From NCBI GenBank assembly GCA_009746045.1, contig RPFO01000705.1, positions 1 to 26,110 of the forward strand: a stretch of 26,110 bases of DNA. Reading direction: 5' to 3'. The translations under genes and the position numbers were made by a program. Source of the stretch: Mesostigma viride (taxonomy: Eukaryota > Streptophyta > Mesostigmatophyceae > Mesostigmatales > Mesostigmataceae). Shown here one piece after another: positions 1-13,077 of this stretch. Numbering within the stretch: position 1 is the stretch's first letter; each line of letters opens with the position of its first letter. The notes beneath the pieces are model-generated. The model ran no database searches and was not told the DNA's origin. It worked only from the letters and a program-made list of their open reading frames with translations.

Positions 1-1208
<1,208 letters not shown>

Positions 1209-1252
1209 ATCTTATGCAAAATTTTTAATGTTTACAGAAAAGCTAAATTTTT

Positions 1253-3268
<2,016 letters not shown>

Positions 3269-3275
3269 AGTTTGA

Positions 3276-6200
3276 ATGGGCAGAATGAAAAAAATTTTTT
3301 TTAATCAAAAATCTGATCTAAATTCAATGAAACTATTTTTTTGTAACCGAATTATGAATAAGGGCGAAATTCGAAGAATTATTGCCTGGTTTTTATTCAA
3401 TCATGGAACTTCTCGTACGGCACACATGGTTGATCGATTAAAAATATTAGGTTTTTATCATGCTACTAAAGCTGGCATTTCTTTAAGTATTGATGATTTA
3501 AGTATTCCACCTACTAAAAAATGGCTTTTAGAAGATGCAGAACAAGAAATTGCAAAAACACAAAAAAATTATTCTATCGGGAAAATAACAGCTGTAGAAA
3601 GATTTCAAAAAGTTATAGATACATGGCATAGCACAAGTGAAACTTTAAAAAATGAAGTTGTTCAATATTTTGAACAAACAAATCCTTTAAATCCTGTCTA
3701 TATGATGGCGTTTTCAGGCGCACGAGGTAATCTTTCTCAAGTCAGTCAATTAGTAGGTATGAGAGGATTAATGTCTGATCCACAAGGACAAATTATAGAC
3801 TTACCTATTAGAAGTAATTTTCGTGAAGGATTGACAGTAACTGAATATGTTATTTCTTGTTATGGAGCGAGAAAAGGTCTTGTTGATACAGCATTACGTA
3901 CTGCAGATTCTGGTTATTTGACACGCAGATTAGTAGATGTTGCACAAGATATGATTATTCGCGAAACTGATTGTGGAACTAAAAGTGGTATATTATTAGG
4001 ACCTGTTAAAGATGAACAAAAAGTAGTATTTTCATTACAAGAGCGTCTTATAGGACGTGTATTAGCAGAAAATATTTATTCTCCGAAACAAAAACAATAT
4101 ATAGCTAAAAAAAATCAAGATATATCAGCAAGTTTATCTGACAAAATTTGTGAGATAAAACGTACAAATATATTAGTAAGATCCCCTTTAACTTGCAAAA
4201 GTATTCGTTCTGTATGTCAATTATGCTATGGCTGGAGTTTAGCACATGGAAATCTTGTTGATTTGGGTGAAGCTGTAGGTATTATTGCTGCTCAGTCTAT
4301 CGGAGAACCAGGTACTCAATTAACTATGAGAACTTTCCATACAGGAGGAGTATTCACTGGTAATATTGCTAAACAAATTCGTAGTTCTATTGACGGAAAA
4401 ATTATTTATTCTCTTACAAATACGATTCCCATGCGTACACGTCATGGTGAAATAGCATTAATAACTCAATCTAATATAAATATTTGTATTCAAGGAAAAA
4501 ATAAAGAATTTAATATTGAAGTACCTATTAATACTATTTTATTAGTCAATAATGGTTCTATGGTTAGAGCAAAACAATTAATAGCTGAAGTTTCTGCTCC
4601 AGTCAATGCACAATCAGTTGAAATTGCTAGTAAATATGTAGCATCAGATTTTTCCGGTGAAATTCATTTTGAAAATTTATTATTACAAGAAAAAAAAAGT
4701 GCTTATGGTCATAAAATGAATAGAGCAGGACAATATGGTGGCCTATTATGGATATTATCAGGTCAAGTATATAAATTTTCATTAGATGTTCCACTAATGT
4801 TTGACACAGCGGATTACATTCATAATGGATCTTGTATGGCAGAACATAATATTATTAGTCAATATGGGGGAATTTTACAAACTTCAGAAAATAATTTGAC
4901 AATAGATAACAGTAATTCTTATTTATATGTCTTGAATTCTTCAATGACAATCATAAATGCATATTTATCTCACATCAAAAATGCACGTAGTGAAGCTTAT
5001 ATTTTGACTGATGATTTGAATCAGAAATTTTTTATGCAAGTAGAATCTAATAATGTTATAAAAAATAATCAAATTATTGCTAAATTTGTTACTAAAACTT
5101 ATTTAACTAATACAGGAGGAATTCTTAAATACTCTTCTGAAATTGAAGTTGATGAATATGATATAGTTACACAATCTTATCCTGTACGTAAAGGTGGAAT
5201 CATTATGTGGATTCCTGAAGAAACTCATTTAATTAATAAAGATGCTTCTCTTTTGATGGTGAGAGATTGTGAATATGTAGAAGCTGGAACTCAAATTATT
5301 AAAGATTTGATTTGTCATAGTAGTGGTTTAGCCCAAGTCTCTCAAACTAATGATATTTTGCGTGAGGTAGTTATAAAACCAGGCAAAATTTATAGACCTA
5401 TTGATTTTTCTCAAGTTTTAGATAAGCATCAGACATTAATTCAAGCAGGTGAAGAAATATGTGATGGTATTATTGCAGAAGAACTGGTCTATTTAGAAAA
5501 TGTCAATTTGTCTTCAGGATCTGCATTACTTATTCGACCTGTGGTACAGTTTTTAATTCCTAATTCAACAGAATTAAAAAAATTGGAAGCTCAATATCAG
5601 TTAAAACAAAATATTTCTATTCAACCTTCTATTCATATTTGTTACAAAGATGGTCAAAGAATTCATGCTTGGCAATCAATGGAAATCGCAAAAATATTTT
5701 TACGATTAGAAATTGATTCACATTTACATAAATTAAATGTCACCTTAAATCTAATAGAAAATAAATTATTACAAATCAAGATGTTTGAATATTTAATGAT
5801 TGATTTGAATCAAATAATAGATTTTCAAAGTTATCAAAATGTGACTAGATTAGTAAGAAAATTTAACAACTATATAATACCTGGCACTATTCTTGCTAAA
5901 ACTGAAATTATAGCAAAAGATCATGGAGAAGTTAGACAATCAAATAAAAATTTTGAAGAACAAAAGTCTTTTTTAATTATGAATGAACATGATCAAATGA
6001 CTTTGTTTGTAAAAAATGCATATGAATTTTTTCAATTAGGTGATTTAGTTCATAAAGGAAAAGAAATTGTACCAGGTATTTTAGCACCTCAATCTGGACA
6101 AGTTATTCAATTGCAAGCTAATAGAGTGACTTTACGATTAGCAAGACCTTATCTTGTTTCTTCCGAAGCTGTTTTATACGTAGATGATGGTGATTTTGTA

Positions 6201-6947
6201 AAATCTGGTGATACTTTGGTAATGTTAATTTTTGAGCAATCAAAAACTGGAGATATTGTTCAAGGTCTTCCAAGAATTGAAGAATTACTAGAAGCTCGTA
6301 GAACAAAAGGATTGAAACCTTTACCTAATAATTTACATGATCTTTTACAATCTTTTTTTGATGAAGCAACTGAAAAATATGGTATTCAAAAAGCGGCTAA
6401 AAAAAGTTTTGAAAAACTTCAATTATTTTTAGTTAATGAGGTTCAATCTGTTTACAAAGCACAAGGTGTACATATTTCAGATAAACATATAGAAGTTATT
6501 GTAAGACAAATGACTTCCAAGGTAATGATAGAAGAAGGTGGAGACACAACTTTATTACCTGGTGAATTAATTGAATTGCATAGAATTGAAAACATGAATA
6601 GAAATGTATCTGTTCACGCCAAATATAAACCAATTGTATTAGGTATTACTAAAGCTTCTTTAAATACGGAAAGTTTTATATCTGCAGCAAGTTTTCAAGA
6701 AACAACACGTGTATTGACTAAAGCGGCTATTGAAGGAAAAACTGATTGGCTTAGAGGGTTAAAAGAAAATGTAATTATAGGTAGACTCATTCCAGCAGGC
6801 ACTGGCTTTAATGTGCATGATAAAATGTATTCACGAGATCTTTCTCTTTCTAATTCTTATAATTTAGCATATAGTTCTAATTCACAACATAAGAGAATAG
6901 AACAAAAAAATGCTGAATATAATTTTGAAGATATTATTTTTGACTAG
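3276..6947 (+). CDS. rpoC2: Plastid RNA polymerase beta'' subunit
   Basis: This is the C-terminal half of beta', carrying the second zinc site, bridge helix and trigger loop of the plastid-encoded RNA polymerase. The 1223-residue frame is intact and within the usual 1000-1500 range. Conserved text includes [20 protein letters not shown] (residues 54-72), [20 protein letters not shown] (146-165) and [20 protein letters not shown] (196-215). Zinc ligands are C233, C307, C314 and C317. The trigger-loop region [20 protein letters not shown] runs from 332 to 351. Near the C-terminus, [20 protein letters not shown] and [20 protein letters not shown] are typical beta' ends. The long middle (about 370-960) is the poorly conserved plastid-specific insertion. 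The start is uncertain. ATG 3276 lies 7 nt after the rpoC1 stop, but homology really begins around [15 protein letters not shown] at 3327, so 3276, 3285 and 3327 are all possible. Confidence 0.97.
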   Translation: MGRMKKIFFNQKSDLNSMKLFFCNRIMNKGEIRRIIAWFLFNHGTSRTAHMVDRLKILGFYHATKAGISLSIDDLSIPPTKKWLLEDAEQEIAKTQKNYSIGKITAVERFQKVIDTWHSTSETLKNEVVQYFEQTNPLNPVYMMAFSGARGNLSQVSQLVGMRGLMSDPQGQIIDLPIRSNFREGLTVTEYVISCYGARKGLVDTALRTADSGYLTRRLVDVAQDMIIRETDCGTKSGILLGPVKDEQKVVFSLQERLIGRVLAENIYSPKQKQYIAKKNQDISASLSDKICEIKRTNILVRSPLTCKSIRSVCQLCYGWSLAHGNLVDLGEAVGIIAAQSIGEPGTQLTMRTFHTGGVFTGNIAKQIRSSIDGKIIYSLTNTIPMRTRHGEIALITQSNINICIQGKNKEFNIEVPINTILLVNNGSMVRAKQLIAEVSAPVNAQSVEIASKYVASDFSGEIHFENLLLQEKKSAYGHKMNRAGQYGGLLWILSGQVYKFSLDVPLMFDTADYIHNGSCMAEHNIISQYGGILQTSENNLTIDNSNSYLYVLNSSMTIINAYLSHIKNARSEAYILTDDLNQKFFMQVESNNVIKNNQIIAKFVTKTYLTNTGGILKYSSEIEVDEYDIVTQSYPVRKGGIIMWIPEETHLINKDASLLMVRDCEYVEAGTQIIKDLICHSSGLAQVSQTNDILREVVIKPGKIYRPIDFSQVLDKHQTLIQAGEEICDGIIAEELVYLENVNLSSGSALLIRPVVQFLIPNSTELKKLEAQYQLKQNISIQPSIHICYKDGQRIHAWQSMEIAKIFLRLEIDSHLHKLNVTLNLIENKLLQIKMFEYLMIDLNQIIDFQSYQNVTRLVRKFNNYIIPGTILAKTEIIAKDHGEVRQSNKNFEEQKSFLIMNEHDQMTLFVKNAYEFFQLGDLVHKGKEIVPGILAPQSGQVIQLQANRVTLRLARPYLVSSEAVLYVDDGDFVKSGDTLVMLIFEQSKTGDIVQGLPRIEELLEARRTKGLKPLPNNLHDLLQSFFDEATEKYGIQKAAKKSFEKLQLFLVNEVQSVYKAQGVHISDKHIEVIVRQMTSKVMIEEGGDTTLLPGELIELHRIENMNRNVSVHAKYKPIVLGITKASLNTESFISAASFQETTRVLTKAAIEGKTDWLRGLKENVIIGRLIPAGTGFNVHDKMYSRDLSLSNSYNLAYSSNSQHKRIEQKNAEYNFEDIIFD

Positions 6948-7076
6948 TCGTGAATAAGTAGTTTAGAAAAAAAAACATTAGTACAATAAATAAACAATAT
7001 ATTAAAACTTATTTTTTAGTAATAATCCATAATATTAATATTATCTTTTTTAAATAAAAGAAGGACATAAATACAA

Positions 7077-7763
7077 ATGAAAAGTGTTGGATTAGAAGAA
7101 ATGATGGAAGCTGGAGTACATTTTGGACATCAAACTCGTGGATGGAATCCAAAAATGTCTTCTTATATTTATGGAAATCGCAATGGAATACATCTTATAG
7201 ATTTAGTACAAACTGCTAGATTATTATCAGAAGCATGTGATTTTTTATTTAACGCTGCAAAAGAAGGAAAAGAATTTTTATTTGTGGGAACAAAAAGTCA
7301 AGCTTCAGATATTATTGCTTCTGAAGCTTTACGTGCTGAATCACATTATGTGAATCAAAGATGGTTAGGTGGTATGCTTACCAATTGGTCTACTATAAAA
7401 ACTCGTATTAGAAAATTGAAAGATTTAGAACAAAAAGAAAAAAATGGTATTTTAGATACTCTTCCTAAAAAAGAAGCTGCAGTCTTAAAAAGACAATTAT
7501 ATAAATTACGTAAATATTTATCAGGTCTTCAAGATATGAAATATTTGCCTGATGTAGTAATTATAGTTGACCAAAAAAGAGAAATTAATGCGGTTAAAGA
7601 ATGTATCAAACTAGGTATTCCTACGATATCTTTGGTAGATACAAATTGTGATCCTACTTTAGCAGATTTACCGATTCCAGCTAATGATGATGCAATTAGA
7701 TCAATTAATCTGCTTGTAAGTAAATTAGCAGATGCGATTTATGAAGGACAACGTGTAAAATAA
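7077..7763 (+). CDS. rps2: 30S ribosomal protein S2
   Basis: This is a small-subunit ribosomal protein that binds the head of the plastid 30S subunit, at the head-body junction near S1 and the mRNA exit. The 228-residue frame is complete and of normal plastid length. The N-terminal signature [19 protein letters not shown] is at residues 9-27. [17 protein letters not shown] follows at about 98-114, and the C-terminal block [20 protein letters not shown] with [10 protein letters not shown] completes the S2 pattern. A GAAGGA ribosome-binding sequence at 7060-7065 lies 11 nt before the ATG, supporting this start. It sits between rpoC2 (129 nt upstream) and atpI, the order shared by cyanobacteria-derived plastids, and probably shares a transcript with the rpo genes. 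A strong hairpin directly downstream probably defines the 3' end. Confidence 0.97.
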   Translation: MKSVGLEEMMEAGVHFGHQTRGWNPKMSSYIYGNRNGIHLIDLVQTARLLSEACDFLFNAAKEGKEFLFVGTKSQASDIIASEALRAESHYVNQRWLGGMLTNWSTIKTRIRKLKDLEQKEKNGILDTLPKKEAAVLKRQLYKLRKYLSGLQDMKYLPDVVIIVDQKREINAVKECIKLGIPTISLVDTNCDPTLADLPIPANDDAIRSINLLVSKLADAIYEGQRVK

Positions 7764-7773
7764 TAGATAATCT

Positions 7774-7830
7774 AAACAATTGTTTATTTCTAAATAATTA
7801 ACAATTATTTAGAAATAATATATATTGTTT
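7774..7830 (+). terminator. Long hairpin after rps2
   Basis: A perfect 15-bp stem (7785-7799 with 7803-7817) closes on a 3-nt loop. After a small internal loop it is extended by a further 7-bp pair (7774-7780 with 7824-7830), followed by a T-rich stretch. In plastids such structures mostly set the mRNA 3' end and protect it from exonucleases, and may only partly terminate transcription. It starts 10 nt after the rps2 stop. Confidence 0.7.
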
Positions 7831-8184
7831 TTAAAATTTAATTCTTTTATTATCTAATTTTTTTTCTTCATTTATCTTGAAAAAAACAAAAAGAGCACTT
7901 TATTTTTGAGTCATTTTTCTTTGTTTTTATTTCTGTGGTAAATAGAAAATATAGATTTTTTTAGACTTAAAGAATTCAATCATGATAATAAAAAATATTT
8001 TTTAATACAAGTAAGAAACAAAATAATTAATACTAGATTTTTTTTTTAGTTGCAAATTTCTTGTTTTTATTTGTTAATTAAGAGAAGAAAATATTATGTT
8101 ATCATTTTTGAATCGTATAGACTTCTTACTTCCTAAATAAAGAAGGTCATTTGTTGTATTTTCAAAAGAAAAGGTCTCCTCAAT
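7831..8184. other. rps2-atpI spacer, AT-rich leader region
   Basis: This 354-nt stretch is very T/A-rich and holds no convincing gene. It must contain the atpI leader and probably a promoter, but I see no clear -35/-10 pair. A 14-codon open frame (ATG 8096 to TAA 8138-8140) lies just ahead of atpI with a purine-rich AAGAGAAG before it. It could be an upstream ORF but has no recognisable homology and is most likely chance. The last 20 nt contain GGTCTCC, a weak match to a ribosome-binding site for atpI. Confidence 0.5.
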
Positions 8185-8928
8185 ATGATTAATCCATCTT
8201 CAATGGAAAATTTTAATATGTTATATCAACTATCTAAAGTAGAAGTTGGTCAACATTTTTATTGGCAAATTGGTGATTTTGAAGTTCATGGACAAGTTTT
8301 ACTTGTTTCTTGGTTTGTAATGACTATAATTATTTCTTTATCTATTTTTGGAACTAGAAATTTACAAACGATTCCAACTGGAACACAAAACTTTGTTGAA
8401 TATGTTTTAGAATTTATTAGAGATTTAGCAAAAACTCAAATAGGTGAAGAAGATTATCGTTCTTGGGTACCTTTCATAGGAACTATTTTTTTATTTATTT
8501 TCGTGTCTAATTGGTCTGGTGCCCTTGTACCTTGGAAATTAATTGAAATACCTAACGGTGAATTAGCAGCACCTACAAATGACATTAACACTACAGCTGC
8601 ATTGGCTCTTTTGACTTCTATTTCATATTTTTATGCAGGTTTCAGCAAAAAAGGTTTACGCTATTTCAAAAGATATATTTCACCAACTCCAGTATTATTA
8701 CCTATCAATTTATTAGAAGATTTTACAAAACCACTTTCTTTAAGCTTCCGACTTTTTGGTAATATTCTTGCTGATGAATTAGTAGTAGGAGTTTTAATTA
8801 CTCTAGTTCCTTTAGTTGTGCCAATGCCGCTTATGTTATTAGGTCTTTTCACAAGTGCGATTCAAGCTTTAATTTTCGCAACTTTAGCAGCTGCATATAT
8901 TGGAGAAGCAGTAGAAGATCATCATTAA
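8185..8928 (+). CDS. atpI: ATP synthase CFo subunit a (IV), copy A, complete
   Basis: This is the thylakoid membrane subunit that forms the two proton half-channels against the c-ring of CF1Fo ATP synthase. The complete frame has 247 residues, the usual plastid length. Hydrophobic segments are visible at about 38-55, 95-115, 137-152, 195-212 and 217-238. The essential Arg is R189 in SLSFRLFGN, and Q228 and E241 lie in the last helices as in the family. ATG 8185 gives the family-length N-terminus; an in-frame ATG at 8203 is a possible alternative. This is the only full-length copy: copies B and C lack the first 42 and 84 codons. It heads the atpI-atpH-atpF-atpA operon. Confidence 0.97.
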   Translation: MINPSSMENFNMLYQLSKVEVGQHFYWQIGDFEVHGQVLLVSWFVMTIIISLSIFGTRNLQTIPTGTQNFVEYVLEFIRDLAKTQIGEEDYRSWVPFIGTIFLFIFVSNWSGALVPWKLIEIPNGELAAPTNDINTTAALALLTSISYFYAGFSKKGLRYFKRYISPTPVLLPINLLEDFTKPLSLSFRLFGNILADELVVGVLITLVPLVVPMPLMLLGLFTSAIQALIFATLAAAYIGEAVEDHH

Positions 8929-8991
8929 TTTAATTAGTTTGGAAAAACTATATTGTTTTTTTGATATATAACTTTTTTATGTAACTTCTCT

Positions 8992-9018
8992 TTGACAGTA
9001 TTGTTGTAGTTATATAAC
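8992..9018 (+). promoter_or_regulatory. Candidate sigma70-type promoter for atpH (copy A)
   Basis: A perfect TTGACA (8992-8997) is followed after 15 nt by TATAAC (9013-9018), 47 nt ahead of the atpH start codon. The spacing is shorter than the usual 17-18. The same box pair with the same 15-nt spacing occurs upstream of atpB at 23300-23326. Known plastid atpH genes often have their own promoter, which fits. No transcript data are available. Confidence 0.45.
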
Positions 9019-9059
9019 AAAAACTGTTAATCTGCTATTAATTCATTGAATTGGAGTAA

Positions 9060-9314
<255 letters not shown>

Positions 9315-9328
9315 TTTTTTTGTTTTCC

Positions 9329-9388
9329 CATAAAACTATAGTTTTATGCTGTCATGTACTCATGTGCCAATGTGCTCATGAGTACATG
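9329..9388 (+). terminator. Two hairpins downstream of atpH (copy A)
   Basis: A perfect 20-nt palindrome spans 9329-9348. A 12-bp inverted repeat (9353-9364 with 9377-9388) with a 12-nt loop follows. A partly related GGGCACAT/ATGTGCC-type element recurs near 9413. Placed 15 nt after the stop, these probably stabilise the atpH mRNA 3' end, consistent with separate accumulation of atpH message. Confidence 0.6.
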
Positions 9389-9478
9389 TTGTTATTAGAC
9401 AATATCAACATGGGCACATAGGAAGACATTTTCAGTCAATGGGTCTATGACCAAAAAAAATGAATCAAATAGGATAAA

Positions 9479-10039
9479 ATGACAGATATTCTCACAAACA
9501 TATTTACGATTTTGTCTAGGATGTCTTTGGCAGAGGGTTTTGGTTTTAATACAGATATTTTTGAAACCAACATTCTTAATTTAGCAGTGGTACTTGGAAT
9601 TCTATTAACTTCAGGCCGTGAATTTTTTGTGTCTCTATTACAAAATCGTCAACAAAATATATTACAAAGTATTAATGATGCTGATGAAAGATATAAAGAG
9701 GCGGCAGAAAAATTACAACAAGCACAAAATGAATTCGAACAAGCTAAATTAGAAGCAGATCAAATTCTTGCACAAAGTAAAAAAACAGCCAGTGAGATAG
9801 AAGTTGGTTTAATGAATCTTATTAAAGAAGATACAAAAAAACTTCTTGATATGAAACAAGCAACTATATCTTTTGAAGAAGAAAAAGCCATTAGTGAAAT
9901 AAGAAGACAAGTCATTAGATTAGCACTGCAAAGAGCATTAGAACAATCAAAAAGTCGTCTAAATCGCCGCTTACAAAAAAGAGTAACTCGTTTAAATATT
10001 GGATTATTAGGACGTTTAGTAACTCCTAATGATGTTTAG
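9479..10039 (+). CDS. atpF: ATP synthase CFo subunit b (I), copy A, intronless
   Basis: This is the peripheral-stalk subunit that anchors CF1 to the membrane. The uninterrupted frame of 186 residues matches plastid atpF. After a short lumenal N-terminus with FGFNTDIFETNILNL (21-35) comes one membrane helix (about 31-47). A long charged coiled-coil, rich in Gln, Glu and Lys, then runs from about 50 to 165. AGGA at 9469-9472 sits 6 nt before ATG 9479. Land plants and several charophytes carry a group II intron in this gene; none is present here, since the reading frame runs straight through the N-terminal helix region where that intron normally sits. The gene ends 61 nt before the atpA ATG and is probably co-transcribed with it. 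Confidence 0.97.
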   Translation: MTDILTNIFTILSRMSLAEGFGFNTDIFETNILNLAVVLGILLTSGREFFVSLLQNRQQNILQSINDADERYKEAAEKLQQAQNEFEQAKLEADQILAQSKKTASEIEVGLMNLIKEDTKKLLDMKQATISFEEEKAISEIRRQVIRLALQRALEQSKSRLNRRLQKRVTRLNIGLLGRLVTPNDV

Positions 10040-10100
10040 AAATTTTTAGAGAAATATTTTTTTTTTGCGACAAACAAACTGTAATTGAACAAAATTGCCA

Positions 10101-11618
10101 ATGATCAAGATTCAACCAGAAGAAATTAGTAGTGTTATCCGTAAGCAGATTGAGCAATACAATCAAGAAGTAAAAGTTGTTAATACAGGTACAGTACTTC
10201 AAGTAGGTGATGGTATTGCAAGAATTTATGGTCTAGCCAAAGCAATGGCTGGCGAATTATTAGAATTTGAAGATGGTACAGTAGGAATTGCATTAAATCT
10301 AGAATCTAATAATGTTGGAGCCGTACTTATGGGAGACGGTTTTAGCATTCAAGAAGGAAGTCGTGTAAAAGCTACTGGAAAAATTGCTCAAATTCCAATT
10401 GGAGAAAGTTATATTGGTCGTGTTGTAGATGCCTTAGCTCGTCCTATTGATGGAAAAGGAGATATTCCTTCTTCTGAAACACGTTTAATTGAATCTCCTG
10501 CTCCAGGAATTATTTCTCGACGTTCAGTTTATGAACCATTACAAACTGGATTAGTATCTGTAGATGCTATGATTCCAATTGGACGTGGACAAAGAGAATT
10601 AATTATTGGTGATAGACAAACTGGCAAAACTGCTGTTGCAATTGACACCATTTTAAATCAAAAGGGTCAAAATGTTATTTGTGTATATGTAGCTATTGGT
10701 CAAAAAGCTTCTTCTGTGGCTCAAGTAGTTTCTACTTTAGAAGAAAATGGTGCAATGGCATATACAATCATTGTTGCAGAAAATGCTAATGCACCTGCAA
10801 CTTTACAATATCTAGCTCCTTACACAGGCGCTACTCTTGCAGAATTTTTTATGTATAGTGGTCGTCATACTTTAGTTATTTATGATGATCTTTCTAAACA
10901 AGCACAAGCTTATCGAGAAATGTCACTTCTACTTAGAAGACCACCAGGACGTGAAGCTTATCCAGGTGATGTATTTTACTTACATTCTCGTTTATTAGAA
11001 AGAGCTGCTAAATTAAGTAATGCTTTAGGTGAAGGTAGTATGACTGCTTTACCTATTATTGAGACTCAAGCTGGAGACGTAGCAGCATATATTCCTACTA
11101 ATGTTATTTCAATTACAGATGGACAAATTTTCTTATCTGCAGATTTATTTAACTCAGGTATTCGTCCAGCTATTAACGTAGGTATTTCTGTTTCACGTGT
11201 AGGTTCTGCTGCACAAATTAAAGCTATGAAACAAGTAGCAGGAAAATTAAAACTTGAATTAGCTCAATTTGCAGAATTAGAAGCTTTTGCTCAATTTGCT
11301 TCTGATCTTGATAAAGCTACACAAAATCAGTTAGCAAGAGGTAGAAGATTACGTGAATTATTAAAACAAGCTCAATCTAGTCCATTACCTGTTGCACAAC
11401 AAGTTTTAACTATTTATGCTGGTGTTAATGGTTATTTAGATTCCATCGCAATTGAAGATGTTAAAAAATTCCTTGCTGGTCTAAGAAATTATGTAATTAC
11501 TAGTAAAGCAGCAATTATTAATAACATTAATTCTTCAAAAGCTGTGACACCAGAAACTGAAGGCATGATGAAAGAAGCTATTAATGAATACAAAAAAGTA
11601 TTTGCAGCAGGTGCGTAG
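10101..11618 (+). CDS. atpA: ATP synthase CF1 subunit alpha, copy A
   Basis: This is the non-catalytic nucleotide-binding subunit of the CF1 head. It has 505 residues from ATG 10101, the family length. An in-frame TTG six bases upstream (10095) only adds two residues and is not needed, since homologues begin at this ATG. The Walker A motif GDRQTGKT is at residues 170-177. LVIYDD, with the Walker B Asp, ends at 263. SRVGSAAQ around 365-372 contains the Arg that reaches into the neighbouring beta catalytic site. [20 protein letters not shown] (270-289) is near-invariant. The C-terminus is the usual helical bundle. It is the last gene of the atp operon and is followed by a dense set of hairpins, then trnV and trnR. 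Confidence 0.98.
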   Translation: MIKIQPEEISSVIRKQIEQYNQEVKVVNTGTVLQVGDGIARIYGLAKAMAGELLEFEDGTVGIALNLESNNVGAVLMGDGFSIQEGSRVKATGKIAQIPIGESYIGRVVDALARPIDGKGDIPSSETRLIESPAPGIISRRSVYEPLQTGLVSVDAMIPIGRGQRELIIGDRQTGKTAVAIDTILNQKGQNVICVYVAIGQKASSVAQVVSTLEENGAMAYTIIVAENANAPATLQYLAPYTGATLAEFFMYSGRHTLVIYDDLSKQAQAYREMSLLLRRPPGREAYPGDVFYLHSRLLERAAKLSNALGEGSMTALPIIETQAGDVAAYIPTNVISITDGQIFLSADLFNSGIRPAINVGISVSRVGSAAQIKAMKQVAGKLKLELAQFAELEAFAQFASDLDKATQNQLARGRRLRELLKQAQSSPLPVAQQVLTIYAGVNGYLDSIAIEDVKKFLAGLRNYVITSKAAIINNINSSKAVTPETEGMMKEAINEYKKVFAAGA

Positions 11619-11664
11619 TAAAGAAATTATTTGTATAATTTAATAACTTATTTTATTGAAACAA

Positions 11665-11752
11665 AAATGTGATTGTATAGTTTTTACAAATGTGATTGTT
11701 TAGTACACTATACAATCACATTTGTATTTTAGCTTTTTAAAAAAGCTAAAAT
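11665..11752 (+). terminator. Competing repeats and hairpins after atpA (copy A)
   Basis: Two near-identical direct repeats built on AATGTGATTGT (11666-11680 and 11688-11703) precede one reverse-complement copy (11708-11725). The second repeat and the inverted copy form an 18-bp stem with one mismatch and a 4-nt loop. The first repeat could pair with the same strand instead. A second stem follows without loop (11726-11752, centred on TTTTTAAAAA). This strong 3' structure separates atpA from trnV. Confidence 0.65.
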
Positions 11753-11777
11753 ATGTTATATATATACTAATATTAAA

Positions 11778-11849
11778 GGGCGGTTAGCTCAGTGGTAGAG
11801 CGCCTGCCTTACAAGCAGGTGGTCACTGGTTCAAGTCCAGTACCGCCCA
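11778..11849 (+). tRNA. trnV-UAC: tRNA-Val(UAC), copy A, no intron
   Basis: A full cloverleaf of 72 nt is visible. The acceptor GGGCGGT pairs with ACCGCCC, followed by discriminator A. The D arm is GCTCAGTGGTAGAGC. The anticodon stem CCTGC/GCAGG encloses CTTACAA with anticodon TAC at 11810-11812. The T arm is ACTGG-TTCAAGT-CCAGT. CCA is not encoded. Many land plants and charophytes have a group II intron in this gene; here it is continuous. It lies 24 nt upstream of trnR. Confidence 0.96.
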
Positions 11850-11873
11850 TTGACCCAAATATTAGTTTCTATT

Positions 11874-11945
11874 GGGCTTATCGTCTAAAGGATAGGACAG
11901 AAACCTTCTAAGTTTCCAGTGTAGGTTCGAATCCTACTAAGCCTG
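11874..11945 (+). tRNA. trnR-UCU: tRNA-Arg(UCU), copy A
   Basis: This is a 72-nt cloverleaf. The acceptor GGGCTTA pairs with TAAGCCT (closing pair G-U), with discriminator G. The anticodon stem GAAAC/GTTTC encloses CTTCTAA with anticodon TCT at 11907-11909. The T arm is GTAGG-TTCGAAT-CCTAC. trnR-UCU close to the end of atpA is a common plastid arrangement. It converges with chlI across a hairpin. Confidence 0.95.
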
Positions 11946-11950
11946 TTATG

Positions 11951-11993
11951 CAAATTAAAATATTTTTTTAATTAAAAAAAATATTTTAATTTG
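11951..11993. terminator. Bidirectional hairpin between trnR and chlI (copy A)
   Basis: An almost perfect inverted repeat has arms of 19-20 nt (11951-11969 and 11974-11993) starting CAAATTAAAATATT, with runs of 7 T and 8 A around an AATT centre. It sits 5 nt after trnR and one base from the chlI stop, so it can serve both convergent transcripts. Confidence 0.7.
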
Positions 11994-11994
11994 A

Positions 11995-13077
11995 TTAGTT
12001 TTCTTCTAATAAACCAAATACTTCATAGAACTTACTTTCTACTTTAGAACCAGAATCAATAGATTCTAAAGGATCTTTTCTTAATCTATGTCTTAAACAA
12101 AGAGTAATAATTTTTAATATATCTTTAGGTAAAACTTTATCTCTTCCTTCAAAAGCTGCTAATGCTTTAGCTGCACGATTAATTACTAAATCACCTCTTA
12201 AACCATCTACATCTAGTTCAGAACATATTTGAGAGACTTTAATTCTAAGTTCTCTATCCATTTGTACATTAGCTAGATTTTTACGTGCTTGAATAATTTG
12301 AGATTTGACATCCTCTTGTGATTGTTCATATGCTTTTCTAAAAACTTGAGGATTCTCATCAAAACTTGATCTTTCTTCTACAATTTTTACTCTTAAATCT
12401 GGATCTTTTACTGTACGTATTTCTGCGTGCATACCAAAGCGGTCTAATAATTGAGGACGCAGTTCACCTTCTTCTGGATTTCCAGAACCGACTAAAATAA
12501 ATTTAGCTGGGTGTCTTACAGAAATACCTTCCCTTTCAACAGTATTCCAGCCAGAAGCAGCAGAATCTAATAAAATATCTACTAAATGATCATCTAGTAA
12601 ATTCACTTCATCAACATATAAAATACCTCTATTTGCTTTAGCAAGTAAACCAGGTTCAAATGCTTTTACTCCTTCATTTAAAGCTCTTTCTATGTCAATA
12701 GTTCCACAAACACGATCTTCTGTTGCTCCAAGAGGTAAATCAACAATTTTGATTTTAGTTTTTATAGTAGGTACTTCTTGTTTATTATTAATTTTTTCTC
12801 TTACTTCATCACTCATTAAATCTGGATCACGTGGATCTGAATTAAATGGATCATTTGTTACCACTTCTATTTCTGGTAATAAATCAACTAAAGCTCTTAT
12901 AGTTGTAGATTTTCCTGTGCCTCGATCTCCCATAATCATAACACCACCAATATCTGGATCAATTACATTCAAAATTAATGCTAATTTCATTTCTTCTTGA
13001 CCCACAATCGCAGTGAAAGGATAAACAGGACGCTCTTCTCTTTTTGTTACATTTTTAATTAAATCTATGGTGCTCAT
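11995..13077 (-). CDS. chlI: Magnesium chelatase subunit ChlI, copy A
   Basis: This is the AAA+ ATPase subunit of magnesium chelatase, which with ChlD drives Mg insertion into protoporphyrin IX by ChlH, the first committed step of chlorophyll synthesis in the stroma. The complete frame has 360 residues. Walker A GDRGTGKS is at 50-57, Walker [10 protein letters not shown] at 152-160, sensor region [14 protein letters not shown] at 195-208 and Arg-finger-type LLDRFG at 210-215. [20 protein letters not shown] (25-44) is the usual N-terminal block. There is no transit peptide, as expected for a plastid-encoded copy. chlI is plastid-encoded in many algae but nuclear in land plants. It is transcribed toward trnR. 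A 9-bp hairpin with an 8-nt loop (13107-13132) lies in its leader. Confidence 0.97.
   Translation of the reverse strand: MSTIDLIKNVTKREERPVYPFTAIVGQEEMKLALILNVIDPDIGGVMIMGDRGTGKSTTIRALVDLLPEIEVVTNDPFNSDPRDPDLMSDEVREKINNKQEVPTIKTKIKIVDLPLGATEDRVCGTIDIERALNEGVKAFEPGLLAKANRGILYVDEVNLLDDHLVDILLDSAASGWNTVEREGISVRHPAKFILVGSGNPEEGELRPQLLDRFGMHAEIRTVKDPDLRVKIVEERSSFDENPQVFRKAYEQSQEDVKSQIIQARKNLANVQMDRELRIKVSQICSELDVDGLRGDLVINRAAKALAAFEGRDKVLPKDILKIITLCLRHRLRKDPLESIDSGSKVESKFYEVFGLLEEN

Noticed and set aside
10095-10100. TTG start codon for atpA (and its mirror and forward copies)
   Set aside because: The ATG six bases later is where AtpA homologues begin, and no better ribosome-binding site favours TTG.
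11665-11725. Short direct repeats as a CRISPR-like array
   Set aside because: Only two direct copies and one inverted copy, about 22 nt apart, with no spacers and no cas genes; they form a 3' hairpin.
12692-13000. 102-codon frame opposite chlI (also at 13397-13705 and 22340-22648)
   Set aside because: Antisense shadow of chlI codons; no start context or recognisable protein features. The same applies to short antisense frames at 2062-2382, 6118-6306, 8661-8852 and the latter's copies.
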